DNA of 47,750 nt, taken from IMG/VR virus record IMGVR_UViG_3300026295_000001, positions 1-47,750 of that record; one strand, written 5' to 3'. This document shows positions 37,881 through 46,418 of the stretch, in pieces. Position numbers and translations under genes: made by a program. Below the pieces are notes generated by a model. It worked only from the letters and a program-made list of their open reading frames with translations, was not told where the DNA came from and made no database searches. Source of the DNA: a virus. The first letter of the stretch is position 1; every line of letters starts with the position of its first letter.

Positions 37881-40313
37881 GTGGTCGCAGGGACCTCGAC
37901 GCCGACGAGCGCCTTTGGCGCCACCGACATTCAGGCGGCGCCTACCGCAGTCACCGGACGGTTCGGTCCCGCTCCCCAGCTCGTCCGCGTCTACAAAGAC
38001 ACTCCGCCGCTACGCCAGGAGCCCTTCACCCCCGACGAGTTCGACTCCCGCCGCGTCGAGTGGCAGCTCCGCATGTGGGGCCAGCAGGACCACGCGCTCC
38101 GCCGCCGCGATCGCCAGGTCGAAGAGAACATCCGCATCCTCGCGGGCCAGCACTGGACCGTGTGGAACCCGTGGCTCCAGAAGTTCATGGACGTCTCCGA
38201 GTGGATGACGGACGACGAGCGCCGGTGGCGCCAGCGGCCGGTCGTGAACCGGATCCTGTACTGGTACATCCTCACGCACGCCCGGCTCACCGAGAACCCG
38301 CCGATCCTCACGTTCCAGCCGTCGAACATGGACCGCATTTCGGCCGATCTCGCTGAGGTGCTGGACACCCTGTTCAAGTCCAAGTGGCGCGAGGTCGGGA
38401 TGACGGAGGTGATCGACCGGCTCGTCGCGTGGTTGATCCCGGGGGGCCAGGCGTTCCTGCAGACCGTGCTCGACGCGAAGGCGGGGCCGATGCGCGAGAT
38501 GCGCGGCGACTCGCTCGTGCCCGTGATGCAGATGGACCAGGCCTCCGAATCCTGGCAGCCGGTGCTCGACGCGGGCGGCGCACCCGCCACGCAGTATGTG
38601 AAGGGCAAGATCGGCTTCAAGCGTGGGCCGGGCGGCAAGCCGATCGCCGTCTCCCACGTCCTGCCGAACGGCCAGGTCTTCGATCGTGAGAAGCCCGAGA
38701 GTTATCCCGAGGGCGATCTGCGCGTCGACGTGCTCTCGCCGGTGCAGGTGCGCGGGGAGTGGGGCCCGACACCGTGGCACCAGAAGCGCTGGCACACGGT
38801 CCGGACCTGGTTGACGCCGCCCGAGATCTGGGAGCTCTTCGGCGTGGAAGAACAGGGTGAGACGCCGTCCGTCTCCGTCGCCACCTCTGACCCGGGGTTC
38901 CTGCAGCGCATGTTCTTCGGCTCTGGGTACTTCGGGGCCGCGTCCGACAAGCCGGGCTCGGAGTGGGCGACGATGCCCACGCGCGAGGACTTCGTGGAAG
39001 TGTTCGTGCGCTGGGAGGTGCCGTCTGCGTTCCCGGGCATGGAGCGGCGGCCGGGGACGGACGGCGAGGTCGGGGAGCCCGGCGGCCGGCTCCTCATCAC
39101 CACAAAGCGGAAGGTGCTGCGCGACGGCACGCGACCGGCCGATTTCCACTACTGCTCGCCCATTCGCATCTTCCAGTTCGTCAACGTCCCGGGCCGGCCG
39201 TCCGGGACGACGCCGCAGGAGATGCTCAACCCGATCCAGCGCTCGACCAACCGCTTCTACGCCCAGGTGTTCGAGAACGCGACGTTGCACGCGAACCCGA
39301 TCGGCATCATCGACCAACTCTCGGGGCTCGGCCAGGTGGAGATGACGAACAAGCCGGGCGAGCGCTTCACCGTGATGCGGCGGCCGAACGTGCCGGCGTT
39401 CGAGTATGTGCAGCCGCCGTCGCTCGGTCGCGACGTCTATCAGACCCTCGAGATCCTGCGCCGCGAGTTCCAGGACTTGGGCCACATCGAGGGCGCCGAA
39501 GGGCGTGCCCCGACGCCCGACCCATCTGGCAAGCTGATCCGCGAGCTCCGCTTCAACTCTGATCGGTTCCTCGGACCCACGGCGCGTCGAGCGGTCGAGG
39601 AGCTCGCGCGCATGTACGAAGACTGGATGGAGTGGGCGAAGATCATCTACGACGAGGAGAAGGTCGTCACCTACGTGGGCGAGGACTCGATCCCGCGCAC
39701 CCTGTCGGTCTATCCGGAGCTCTTCGTGAAGGGCGCGGTGCATGTGATCGCGGACATCGAGTCGATGCTGCCGCAGTCGCGCGCGGAGCGCCAGTCGCAG
39801 ATCTCGACCCTCTACACGATGGGCGTCTTCGGCCAGCCGGGGGCGCCGGGCGCGGTGCAGAAGTTCCTCGAGATGGCACGCTTCCCACATCTCGGTCGGA
39901 CCGCCTGGCCGGGTGGTGTGCACGTGACGATGGCGCAACAAAACAACGCGAAGCTCATGCAGGGCGTCGCGGCCGCCCAGATTCCGATCTTCGACTGGTA
40001 CGACAATTCGGTGCACCTGGTCGTGCTCGAGGAGTTCATGGCCGGGCCCTATTACCTGCGCCTCACCCCCGTGATGCAGCAGCAGTTTGCGATCCTTCGC
40101 CAACTCCACAAGAACGCCGCCCAGGCCAAAGCGTTGCAGATGGCGGTCCAGAACCAGGAGTTTGCTGGCGGAGTGGCGGCCCACGGTGCTATAGTGCAGC
40201 GAGCCGCGGCGAAGGCGGCCGGTGTGCCGGACCCGACGCAGGGGGTTGCTGGAGACGCCATGAGTCAGGAGCAGCAGGGCGCGCCACAGGGCGCCGGACA
40301 GGGGGAGCAGTAG
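37881..40313 (+). CDS. Portal protein
   Basis: 810 aa from GTG 37881. Typical portal features: RQVEENIRILAGQHWTVW near the N-terminus, WRQRPVVNRILYWYILTHAR and NPPILTFQPSNMDR in the wing, NPIQRSTNRFYAQVFENA and the crown, and LEILRREFQDLGHIEGAEG near the long stem helices. The C-terminus is Gln/Gly-rich. At 810 aa it is large, as in podoviruses of the P22 type (725 aa). It forms the dodecameric ring used for packaging and tail attachment. Confidence 0.85.
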   Translation: MVAGTSTPTSAFGATDIQAAPTAVTGRFGPAPQLVRVYKDTPPLRQEPFTPDEFDSRRVEWQLRMWGQQDHALRRRDRQVEENIRILAGQHWTVWNPWLQKFMDVSEWMTDDERRWRQRPVVNRILYWYILTHARLTENPPILTFQPSNMDRISADLAEVLDTLFKSKWREVGMTEVIDRLVAWLIPGGQAFLQTVLDAKAGPMREMRGDSLVPVMQMDQASESWQPVLDAGGAPATQYVKGKIGFKRGPGGKPIAVSHVLPNGQVFDREKPESYPEGDLRVDVLSPVQVRGEWGPTPWHQKRWHTVRTWLTPPEIWELFGVEEQGETPSVSVATSDPGFLQRMFFGSGYFGAASDKPGSEWATMPTREDFVEVFVRWEVPSAFPGMERRPGTDGEVGEPGGRLLITTKRKVLRDGTRPADFHYCSPIRIFQFVNVPGRPSGTTPQEMLNPIQRSTNRFYAQVFENATLHANPIGIIDQLSGLGQVEMTNKPGERFTVMRRPNVPAFEYVQPPSLGRDVYQTLEILRREFQDLGHIEGAEGRAPTPDPSGKLIRELRFNSDRFLGPTARRAVEELARMYEDWMEWAKIIYDEEKVVTYVGEDSIPRTLSVYPELFVKGAVHVIADIESMLPQSRAERQSQISTLYTMGVFGQPGAPGAVQKFLEMARFPHLGRTAWPGGVHVTMAQQNNAKLMQGVAAAQIPIFDWYDNSVHLVVLEEFMAGPYYLRLTPVMQQQFAILRQLHKNAAQAKALQMAVQNQEFAGGVAAHGAIVQRAAAKAAGVPDPTQGVAGDAMSQEQQGAPQGAGQGEQ

Positions 40314-40750
40314 TGTACGTGGGACACCGGTTCGGACCGCTGATCTTCACAACCTGTCACCAGGGTGGTGGGGCGCCCTGGATCGACCGGGCGACGACAA
40401 CCGACGCCGAGGGTAACATCTACGAGTCGGTGGCGATTCTCTCGCCGCGCGTCCTCACAACCGAACGGCATGAGCGAAAGGACGGTCCGGCATGGGTGCT
40501 CGGTCTACGGACCGACTGGTCGCGGCGCTTAAGGCGGCTGGCGCGCCCGCTGACCTGGTGCTTCGCGCCGTGGGGGATGCGTTCCATGATTTTCGGTCCG
40601 CCTCAGCCACCCCCATCATGGATCTCGTCGCCGCATGCGAGCGCGCAGGGTTACATGGCCTCGCCGAACGTGCCGTCAACGGAGAGTTCGACGCCGACCG
40701 GGCCGAGGCCGATGAGTGGGCCCGAAGTCCAGATGGGCAACACGCCATGA
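40313..40750 (+). CDS. Hypothetical protein with doubtful 3' half
   Basis: 145 aa from GTG 40313 (TAGTG coupled to the portal stop). Residues 1-65 look coding (VGHRFGPLIFTTCHQGGGAP and ESVAILSPRVLTTERHERK). After about 40500 the composition becomes Ser/Pro-rich like a shadow frame, and the 40492 frame is clearly coding there. Either the genes overlap by 259 bases or a frameshift joins the first half to the 40492 protein. Confidence 0.45.
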   Translation: MYVGHRFGPLIFTTCHQGGGAPWIDRATTTDAEGNIYESVAILSPRVLTTERHERKDGPAWVLGLRTDWSRRLRRLARPLTWCFAPWGMRSMIFGPPQPPPSWISSPHASAQGYMASPNVPSTESSTPTGPRPMSGPEVQMGNTP

Positions 40751-40776
40751 AGGAACTGCTCGACGGGGGTAGCTAG
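40492..40776 (+). CDS. Small helical protein between portal and scaffold genes
   Basis: 94 aa from ATG 40492, AAAGGA 9 bases upstream. Helical and acidic (DRLVAALKAAGAPADLVLRA, then AERAVNGEFDADRAEADEWA). Ends in KELLDGGS directly before the next ATG. Not recognised; structural accessory by position. Confidence 0.65.
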   Translation: MGARSTDRLVAALKAAGAPADLVLRAVGDAFHDFRSASATPIMDLVAACERAGLHGLAERAVNGEFDADRAEADEWARSPDGQHAMKELLDGGS

Positions 40777-41652
40777 ATGCCGGCGACCTCAGCCAAACAA
40801 CGCGCGCTCATGGCGATCGCGGAGCACAACCCCGGGCAGGTCCAGAAACGCAATCGCGGTGTGCTCAAGATGTCGCAGGGGCAGTTGCACGACTTTGCCG
40901 CCACCAAGGGCCTCGGACCCGTCAAGCATGACACGGCCCCACCCGGAGGTTTCGCCCACCAGGGGAGCGTGCAAGAGGGCCCGCGATTTCGCGGTGCCAT
41001 GCGGACCGGCGCGACAATCACCGGCTCGCCGAACCGCGAGGACGAAGCGGCGTTCGATCATGCGGGATCGACCAAGGAGGGCGTCAACTGGCAGGGCGCC
41101 GCCGCCACTGGCCGCACCGTGCCGCCGTCCCCGGTCGGCCAGCGCGATGCCAAAGCTTTCGCGAATGCTGGGACGAGTCGTGAGGGCTACTACACGAGCA
41201 ACTGCGCCACCGATGCCAAGGGCGGCGACTGGGGCAGCGACGGCATGAGCGCCCGGCCCCGGATCCGCCGGAAGACGAGCCGCGAGCACTCGGGTGGATC
41301 GAGCGAAGGATTCCGCGTGCACACCAAGCCCTCCCGCGACGAACAGCCCGATGCGACGAGCCACTACGGGGCGAACCTGGACGAGGCGCAGAATCGCGTC
41401 GCGAACCCGTACTCGGCGAAGCGACCGGGGCAGGGCTCCTCCACGATCGACATGGGCGTGAAGCCGTCGCCGGCGCCGGCGCCGCCAGGTCGCGAGGGGC
41501 GCCACGCCTTCAAGATGGCTAGACCTGAGTTCAAGGGCGACAAGTGGCTGAAGCCCGGGTCCGGGCCGTCCGCGCCGCTCCAGGGTCGTCCCGCACGGCG
41601 CACCGAGCGGCAAGCGTTCAAGATGGCGGGCACCGCCCGCCGCGGGGGTTGA
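40777..41652 (+). CDS. DUF3008-like N-terminus with repetitive disordered body
   Basis: 291 aa. MPATSAKQRALMAIAEHNPG and LKMSQGQLHDFAATKGLG match the DUF3008 pattern (MPA-S-x-x-Q, then K-M-S-x-x-x-L-x-D-F-A). The rest is basic, Gly/Ser-rich and disordered, with repeated elements FDHAGSTKEG / FANAGTSREG, RPRIRRK and AFKMARPEF / AFKMAGTAR. A head-internal or scaffold-linked role is plausible from position. Confidence 0.6.
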   Translation: MPATSAKQRALMAIAEHNPGQVQKRNRGVLKMSQGQLHDFAATKGLGPVKHDTAPPGGFAHQGSVQEGPRFRGAMRTGATITGSPNREDEAAFDHAGSTKEGVNWQGAAATGRTVPPSPVGQRDAKAFANAGTSREGYYTSNCATDAKGGDWGSDGMSARPRIRRKTSREHSGGSSEGFRVHTKPSRDEQPDATSHYGANLDEAQNRVANPYSAKRPGQGSSTIDMGVKPSPAPAPPGREGRHAFKMARPEFKGDKWLKPGSGPSAPLQGRPARRTERQAFKMAGTARRGG

Positions 41653-41655
41653 CCG

Positions 41656-41868
41656 ATGGCGACCAACCGACTCGACGGCCAGGAAGGCGCGTTCGCCAAC
41701 GCGGGGACCACGCGCGCGCACGGTCGTGCCCAGCGCATGCAGGACCGCGCGACCGGCGTCGACCAGATGGTGCAGGAGCAGAAAATCCCGCGGCCGCGGA
41801 TCCGCCGGAAGCGGCCTGGGGCCTTCCGCATCGGCTCCAAACCCCTACCGCCCGTGCCCGGGCAGTAA
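41656..41868 (+). CDS. Small basic protein sharing modules with the 40777 product
   Basis: 70 aa. FANAGTTRAHG and RPRIRRKRPGAFRIGSKP echo elements of the preceding protein. It looks like a free-standing copy of that repeated basic module. Short spacing to both neighbours. Function not known. Confidence 0.6.
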   Translation: MATNRLDGQEGAFANAGTTRAHGRAQRMQDRATGVDQMVQEQKIPRPRIRRKRPGAFRIGSKPLPPVPGQ

Positions 41869-41871
41869 CTC

Positions 41872-43203
41872 ATGGCCAAGACTGACGCGGACCTCGCAAC
41901 CGAAGCGGCGCAACGCGCGGACGCCGCCGTCAACGCACCGCGTGACCCGCGCGCGACCCGCTCGAGCATCAAGTCCGCCGCCTCTGCCGCGCGCGCCGCC
42001 ATTCCGCAGGGCGCGGGCAGGCTGAACGAACCGGTCATCGCCGACGCTGGGACCGGCATCGTCCCGCAGCCGGGCGCTGGACGCCACGAGGGCGAGCGCG
42101 CCCCAGGCACGCCAGCCGGTCCGACCGAAGTCCCGGTCACCATCGCTGACGACGACGAGTACGACGAGATCCAGCGTCAACTCGCGGCCGGTGGCGAGGC
42201 GCCGCCACGCGAAGGCCAGCCGCCGGAGCCAGTGCCCGAGCAAGAGCCGGAACCGGCGCCCGCCGCAGCGCCAGGCGCCGAACCGCCCGCCGAAGGCCAG
42301 GGGGCCGAGGAATGGCCCGTCGTGGCGATCCCGGCGCGGAACGCCGGCCAGCCGCCGATCGAAGCCGAGGTCGAAGACCCGGAGCTCGCGGCCGACATCC
42401 AGCGCCTCGCCCGCGGCTTCATCCGGCGCGAGACCCTCCATCGTGCAATGGCGCAGGTCGAGGCCCAGAAAGAGGATCTCGCGCAGTTCGAGGACGCGCT
42501 GCGCGTCGATCCCGTGAACCTCATCATGGAGAAAGCGCACCCGACCACGAAGGTCGACATGGCGCTCGCGCTGCTCTCTGATCCCGCCGTGTTCAACAAG
42601 GTCATCGAGACCTTCGGTGGGCTCGAGGAGCCGGAGCAGATCAAGGCCGTCGCGCTCAAGATCGAGAACCAGCGGTTGAGCCGACGCTCCGAGACGCTCG
42701 CCGAACTCGACCGGCGGTCGCAGATCCGGACCCAGGGGCGCGAGATCGACCAGGCGATCCAGCGCATCATCCCGGACGACTTGGACGAGCCGACCGCCAC
42801 GGCGCTGTACAAAGACTTGCGCCGTGACGTGACCGATTACATCATCGAGAACAAGCTCCGCCGCCTGCCGATCGAGCAGGTGCCGGACGTCGTCGCAGGA
42901 CGGCTCGCCTTGTACGGCTTGAGTGCCGACGAGGCGGCCGAGCGGTTGCAGGACACCACGATTCCCCCGCTGCCCGTCGCTGCCCGCGGTGTTGGCCGTC
43001 AGGCCCCGCCGCGGAACGGTCGCCCGGCACCGGCGCGAACCGGGGAGAGAGTTGTCGCACAGGCAGACGCCCGCCGTCGCGCAGGCGCCGTCCCCGGAGG
43101 GGGAGCCGGCGTCCCCGCCCAAAGCGGTTGGGTGCTGCCCAAGAAGCAAGGCGTGAAAGGCCGGATCGCTGCCATCCGAGAGATGCTCGGCGGCGGCAAG
43201 TAG
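41872..43203 (+). CDS. Scaffold-like protein
   Basis: 443 aa, ending 51 bases before the capsid gene. Residues 70-160 are acidic, Pro-rich and disordered (PEPVPEQEPEPAPAAA). A central helical region (FIRRETLHRAMAQVEAQKED) and RREVD-like helices follow. The basic Gly-rich C-terminus ends KGRIAAIREMLGGG. Acidic middle with a basic C-terminal helix, before the capsid gene, is the classic scaffold layout. No protease motif. Confidence 0.7.
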   Translation: MAKTDADLATEAAQRADAAVNAPRDPRATRSSIKSAASAARAAIPQGAGRLNEPVIADAGTGIVPQPGAGRHEGERAPGTPAGPTEVPVTIADDDEYDEIQRQLAAGGEAPPREGQPPEPVPEQEPEPAPAAAPGAEPPAEGQGAEEWPVVAIPARNAGQPPIEAEVEDPELAADIQRLARGFIRRETLHRAMAQVEAQKEDLAQFEDALRVDPVNLIMEKAHPTTKVDMALALLSDPAVFNKVIETFGGLEEPEQIKAVALKIENQRLSRRSETLAELDRRSQIRTQGREIDQAIQRIIPDDLDEPTATALYKDLRRDVTDYIIENKLRRLPIEQVPDVVAGRLALYGLSADEAAERLQDTTIPPLPVAARGVGRQAPPRNGRPAPARTGERVVAQADARRRAGAVPGGGAGVPAQSGWVLPKKQGVKGRIAAIREMLGGGK

Positions 43204-43254
43204 CCTGACACCCCTTCTCTCTTCGGACCCTTCGCACTGAGGGGGACTACGCGT

Positions 43255-44733
43255 ATGAAGTGTCTCAAACTCGCCAGTTCGCGACTGGCCCTGTTCCTCG
43301 TGTTCGCGATCACGGCCCTCTTCTGGCCGGAACGGCTGGCCGACCTTGCGTGGCTCGGTCTGGCCGGCGTCACCACCACCGCCCTGAACCCGGGCGGCGC
43401 GTCGGACATCAACCAAGCCTTAAAGATCTTCTTCAACGAGCCCGTAGCCGAGGACATCGTCTACGACTCGGAGCTCCTGTCGCTCTTCGAGGAAGACAAC
43501 AACGTCAAGCAGGACGAGACGACGGGCGGGCGCTACATCGAGACGGCGCAATACTTCCAGCTCCCTGCCGGTGTCGGGGCCCGTGCTGAGAACGAGTACA
43601 TCCCCGTCCCGGACGGGCCGGTCATTCAGAACTCCCGCGTGTTCCTGAAGAAGATCCAGGGCGTGCTCGAGATGACCGGCGACGTGATGCGGCGCGTCAA
43701 GGGCGACCTGGGCGCGTACTTGAACTGGGCCGAACGCGCGATGCCCGACCTCGTCAAGCGCGTCGACCACGAGCTCGATCGGATGCTGTTCGGCTACGGG
43801 AACGGGGCCTTGGCCCGCGTGAACGCGCTGCCGGACGGGACGCACATCGACGTCGACCGAAACTTCGGCATCACGGGCGCACTCCCGGCCTGGCTCAACT
43901 TCCTCGAGGGGATGCGGCTCGTCGCCTCGGTGAACGCGAACTCGAGCCCGCTCCGGAACGCGGGCGCCTCGCAGTCCTGCCAGGTGATCTCGGTGAACCC
44001 GGCGCTGGGCGTGGCCGGGCGGCTCACCACCGACGCGAACCAGGCGGCGCTCGCCGTCAACGACTACCTCTTCCCCGGCGACGCCGCCGGCGCCTCGGGC
44101 CAGGACGCTACCGGCACCGATCGCGAGTGCATGGGCCTGTTCGGGATGGTCGACGACGGGACGATCCTCGCGACCTTCCAGAACCTGGCCCGGGCCACGT
44201 TCCCGCTCTGGCAGTCGGTCCAGGTAGACGCCTCACTCGCCCCCTACCAGCAGGTGCTCACCGAGGACGTGCTGATCTTCGCCGACGACGAAGCCTTCCT
44301 GAAAGGGATGGGCAAGCCCGACGCGATCATCACCTCGCGCTCGGGCGCGCGTGGCTACTGGAAGTCGCTGAAGGGCGATCGCGTCATCAACAAGGCGATC
44401 AACGAGCCAGGCGGCTACCAGGGTGGCTTCGGCCAGGGCGCCGACCGGCCCGGGAAGTTCGGCCTCGAAGTCCTCCTGGGCGACCGGAACGTCCCGATCA
44501 AGGCGTGCCGCAAGTGCCCGTTCACCGTCACCTTCCTGCTCCAGCTCGACACCTTCAAGCGCTGGACGCTGGGCGGATGGCAGTGGGACGATACGACCGG
44601 CGCGGTGTGGAACCGAGTGACGGACGCCACCGGCCGCAAGGACGCGTACTTCGCAGTGGGAAACATGTACATCCAACTTGGGAATCTCGCTCCTCGTAAG
44701 AACGTGAGAGTCAACAACCTGGTGACCACGTGA
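43255..44733 (+). CDS. Major capsid protein
   Basis: 492 aa from ATG 43255, GAGGGGG 9 bases upstream. Parts of an HK97-fold coat are visible: GGRYIETAQYFQLPAGVGAR, VFLKKIQGVLEMTGDVMRR, RVDHELDRMLFGYGNGALA and TFKRWTLGGWQWDD. The first 45 residues are unusual: a basic start, then a hydrophobic stretch (SSRLALFLVFAITALFWPER, then LAWLGLAGV) before the expected TTTALNPGG opening. No alternative start with a ribosome binding site lies downstream of it. Confidence 0.85.
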   Translation: MKCLKLASSRLALFLVFAITALFWPERLADLAWLGLAGVTTTALNPGGASDINQALKIFFNEPVAEDIVYDSELLSLFEEDNNVKQDETTGGRYIETAQYFQLPAGVGARAENEYIPVPDGPVIQNSRVFLKKIQGVLEMTGDVMRRVKGDLGAYLNWAERAMPDLVKRVDHELDRMLFGYGNGALARVNALPDGTHIDVDRNFGITGALPAWLNFLEGMRLVASVNANSSPLRNAGASQSCQVISVNPALGVAGRLTTDANQAALAVNDYLFPGDAAGASGQDATGTDRECMGLFGMVDDGTILATFQNLARATFPLWQSVQVDASLAPYQQVLTEDVLIFADDEAFLKGMGKPDAIITSRSGARGYWKSLKGDRVINKAINEPGGYQGGFGQGADRPGKFGLEVLLGDRNVPIKACRKCPFTVTFLLQLDTFKRWTLGGWQWDDTTGAVWNRVTDATGRKDAYFAVGNMYIQLGNLAPRKNVRVNNLVTT

Positions 44734-44738
44734 TTGCG

Positions 44739-44783
44739 CGCCTTGTTGGTGTGGTACATATTACCCGCCACACCAACAAGGCG
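44739..44783 (+). promoter_or_regulatory. 16-bp hairpin enclosing the HNH ribosome binding site
   Basis: CGCCTTGTTGGTGTGG (44739-44754) pairs perfectly with CCACACCAACAAGGCG (44768-44783); the 13-base loop is TACATATTACCCG. It follows the capsid stop by 5 bases. AAGGCGG (44778-44784), the ribosome binding site of ATG 44789, is inside the 3' arm. It may end capsid transcripts or block translation of the nuclease on them. No T-run follows. Confidence 0.75.
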
Positions 44784-44788
44784 GAATC

Positions 44789-45319
44789 ATGGAGCGCGAG
44801 GCTGGCAGTGGGACGGTACGCTGTTGGAAGTGCGGCACGGACAAGAAGCCAGGTGAGTTCCCGCCCAGTGAGTTGAGCGGGAACCGGAAAAAGCGGCGCT
44901 GTCGAGCATGTGAGGCGGCGCGATCCCGCGCGTACAACGCGGCCCATCGGAACGAACGGGCGGCCTACGCGCTGAAGTGGTACTACGAGAACAAGGGCTA
45001 TAGCGCGGCACATCACAAGCAGTGGGTCAAGGAGAACCCCGAGCGCGCCCGTGCGATCATGGCGAAGTGGCAGAACGAGAAACAGCGACCGTATCGGATG
45101 GTTGCCGCCGAAGCCTTGGGTCGTCCGCTCCGCCGTCGCGAGCACGTGCACCATGTGAACATGGACCACGGCGACAACCACATCGACAACCTGTGGGTCT
45201 GCACGGGTTCAGCGCATCGCCGAGCGGAAGGCTCGCTCTTTCGTCTCGTGAAGCCGTTGATGGAGCGTGGGGTGGTGGTGTTCGATCGCGCCGCTGGGGA
45301 GTATCGGCTGGTGGCGTAG
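44789..45319 (+). CDS. HNH endonuclease with N-terminal zinc finger
   Basis: 176 aa. CWKCGTDKKPGEF and RRCRACEAARSRAYN give an N-terminal zinc site with a following basic helix. The nuclease core EHVHHVNMDHGDNHIDNLWV has the HNH pattern (His-His, Asn, D-N-L). It stands between major capsid and a virion gene, a typical place for a homing nuclease. Its translation start is sequestered in the hairpin just upstream. Confidence 0.86.
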   Translation: MEREAGSGTVRCWKCGTDKKPGEFPPSELSGNRKKRRCRACEAARSRAYNAAHRNERAAYALKWYYENKGYSAAHHKQWVKENPERARAIMAKWQNEKQRPYRMVAAEALGRPLRRREHVHHVNMDHGDNHIDNLWVCTGSAHRRAEGSLFRLVKPLMERGVVVFDRAAGEYRLVA

Positions 45320-45348
45320 CAGGGACCTTAGACAGGGGAGGGTTGCTC

Positions 45349-45795
45349 GTGTCTACGACTGACCGCAAAGTCCACTCCGCGGCGTTCTTCGCCCGCGATC
45401 CGATTGGCCTGGGCGTGGGGTCCGTCCCCATCAGCCAGGCCGCCGTCATCTTCGCGCTCATCGTGCCCTACCAGGGCTTCGTGACGCCGTTCCCGTACGC
45501 GATGAAGGGCTGGCAGGTCGAGAACGTGCAGGTGTTCTGCACGGCGATTGTGGCGACGGCGCAGGTGGACGTGCAGGGGGGCGTGCACGGATCGACGACG
45601 AGCGTACTGACGGGGCTCATCACGCCGGTGGCGGGGGCGGCGACGCAAGGGGTGCTGGTGGCGCCGGCGTCGCGCCGGTTCAACCTGTCGGACGAGCTGA
45701 ACATCAAGTGCACGACCAACGGGACGGGAACGCTGACGAATCTGATCGTCACCGTTACAGTGAGACCTTTTCCGATGGACAACGAGGCGTTCTGA
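45349..45795 (+). CDS. Small beta-rich virion protein
   Basis: 148 aa from GTG 45349 with AGGGGAGG 7 bases upstream. Beta strands with Gly/Thr (AVIFALIVPYQGFVTPFPYA, then FCTAIVATAQVDVQGGVHGS, then LIVTVTVRPFPMDNEAF). It resembles the small decoration-like proteins at 3439 and 37457. Likely head or neck protein. Confidence 0.65.
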   Translation: MSTTDRKVHSAAFFARDPIGLGVGSVPISQAAVIFALIVPYQGFVTPFPYAMKGWQVENVQVFCTAIVATAQVDVQGGVHGSTTSVLTGLITPVAGAATQGVLVAPASRRFNLSDELNIKCTTNGTGTLTNLIVTVTVRPFPMDNEAF

Positions 45796-46418
45796 TCGGG
45801 CGCTTCGTGGAGTGGGCCTCGACGCGGCTCGCGCCCGACTACGTGGTGCGCGGGCTGCGCGCGGTGGATCCCCGGACCGACGTGCTATGGTGGGGCCCGA
45901 TGACCGACGCGATCGAGCAACCGGACCCCGCGAAGCCGTGGCAGCAGAAGGTGGTGCATGTGACGCGGCCGATGTGGGTGGTGGGGACGAAGAGCGAGGC
46001 GCCGGGGGCAGTGAGTCAGGCACGACGGATTCGCCAGCTCGAGAGCATGAAGATCCCGGCGGCCAGTCCCACGTGGGGCAACGTGGACCAGTGGCGGAAG
46101 AGCTGGCGCGACCGACGCCGCTTGGCTGGGCTCCGCTACCAGGGGTTCGCCCCGAAGTTCTTCTGGCCGGCGACGGACTTGGACTGGGCGGTAGTCACCG
46201 AGTATGAGGCGATGGGGTGGTTCGCGCGGCACCTGTTTGAGGTGGTGCAGCGCCAGGTGCTGAAGCAGATGGAGCAGGAGCAGGACGACGGGCTCGCGCT
46301 CACCGAGCGCCAGCGCTTGATCGCCGAGGCGGTGCGGCTCGAGACGCCGTCGATCTGGAAGTACGCGATGGCCGGGCGACGGTCGATCATGGTACCTGAA
46401 CAACAGAGGGTCGCATGA
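45792..46418 (+). CDS. Virion/head protein of unknown function
   Basis: About 208 aa if started at CTG 45792 (CTGA overlapping the previous stop, GAGG 4 bases upstream); GTG 45807 would be 203 aa. Contains RFVEWASTRLAPDYVVRGLR and a tryptophan-rich middle (WRKSWRDRRRLAGLRYQGFA), then a helical end. Overlaps the next ATG. Not recognised. Confidence 0.65.
   Translation: MIGRFVEWASTRLAPDYVVRGLRAVDPRTDVLWWGPMTDAIEQPDPAKPWQQKVVHVTRPMWVVGTKSEAPGAVSQARRIRQLESMKIPAASPTWGNVDQWRKSWRDRRRLAGLRYQGFAPKFFWPATDLDWAVVTEYEAMGWFARHLFEVVQRQVLKQMEQEQDDGLALTERQRLIAEAVRLETPSIWKYAMAGRRSIMVPEQQRVA

Noticed and set aside
38010-40184. Long minus-strand open frame opposite the portal gene
   Set aside because: Arg/His/Leu-rich composition typical of the antisense shadow of a GC-rich gene; the plus frame encodes a clear portal.
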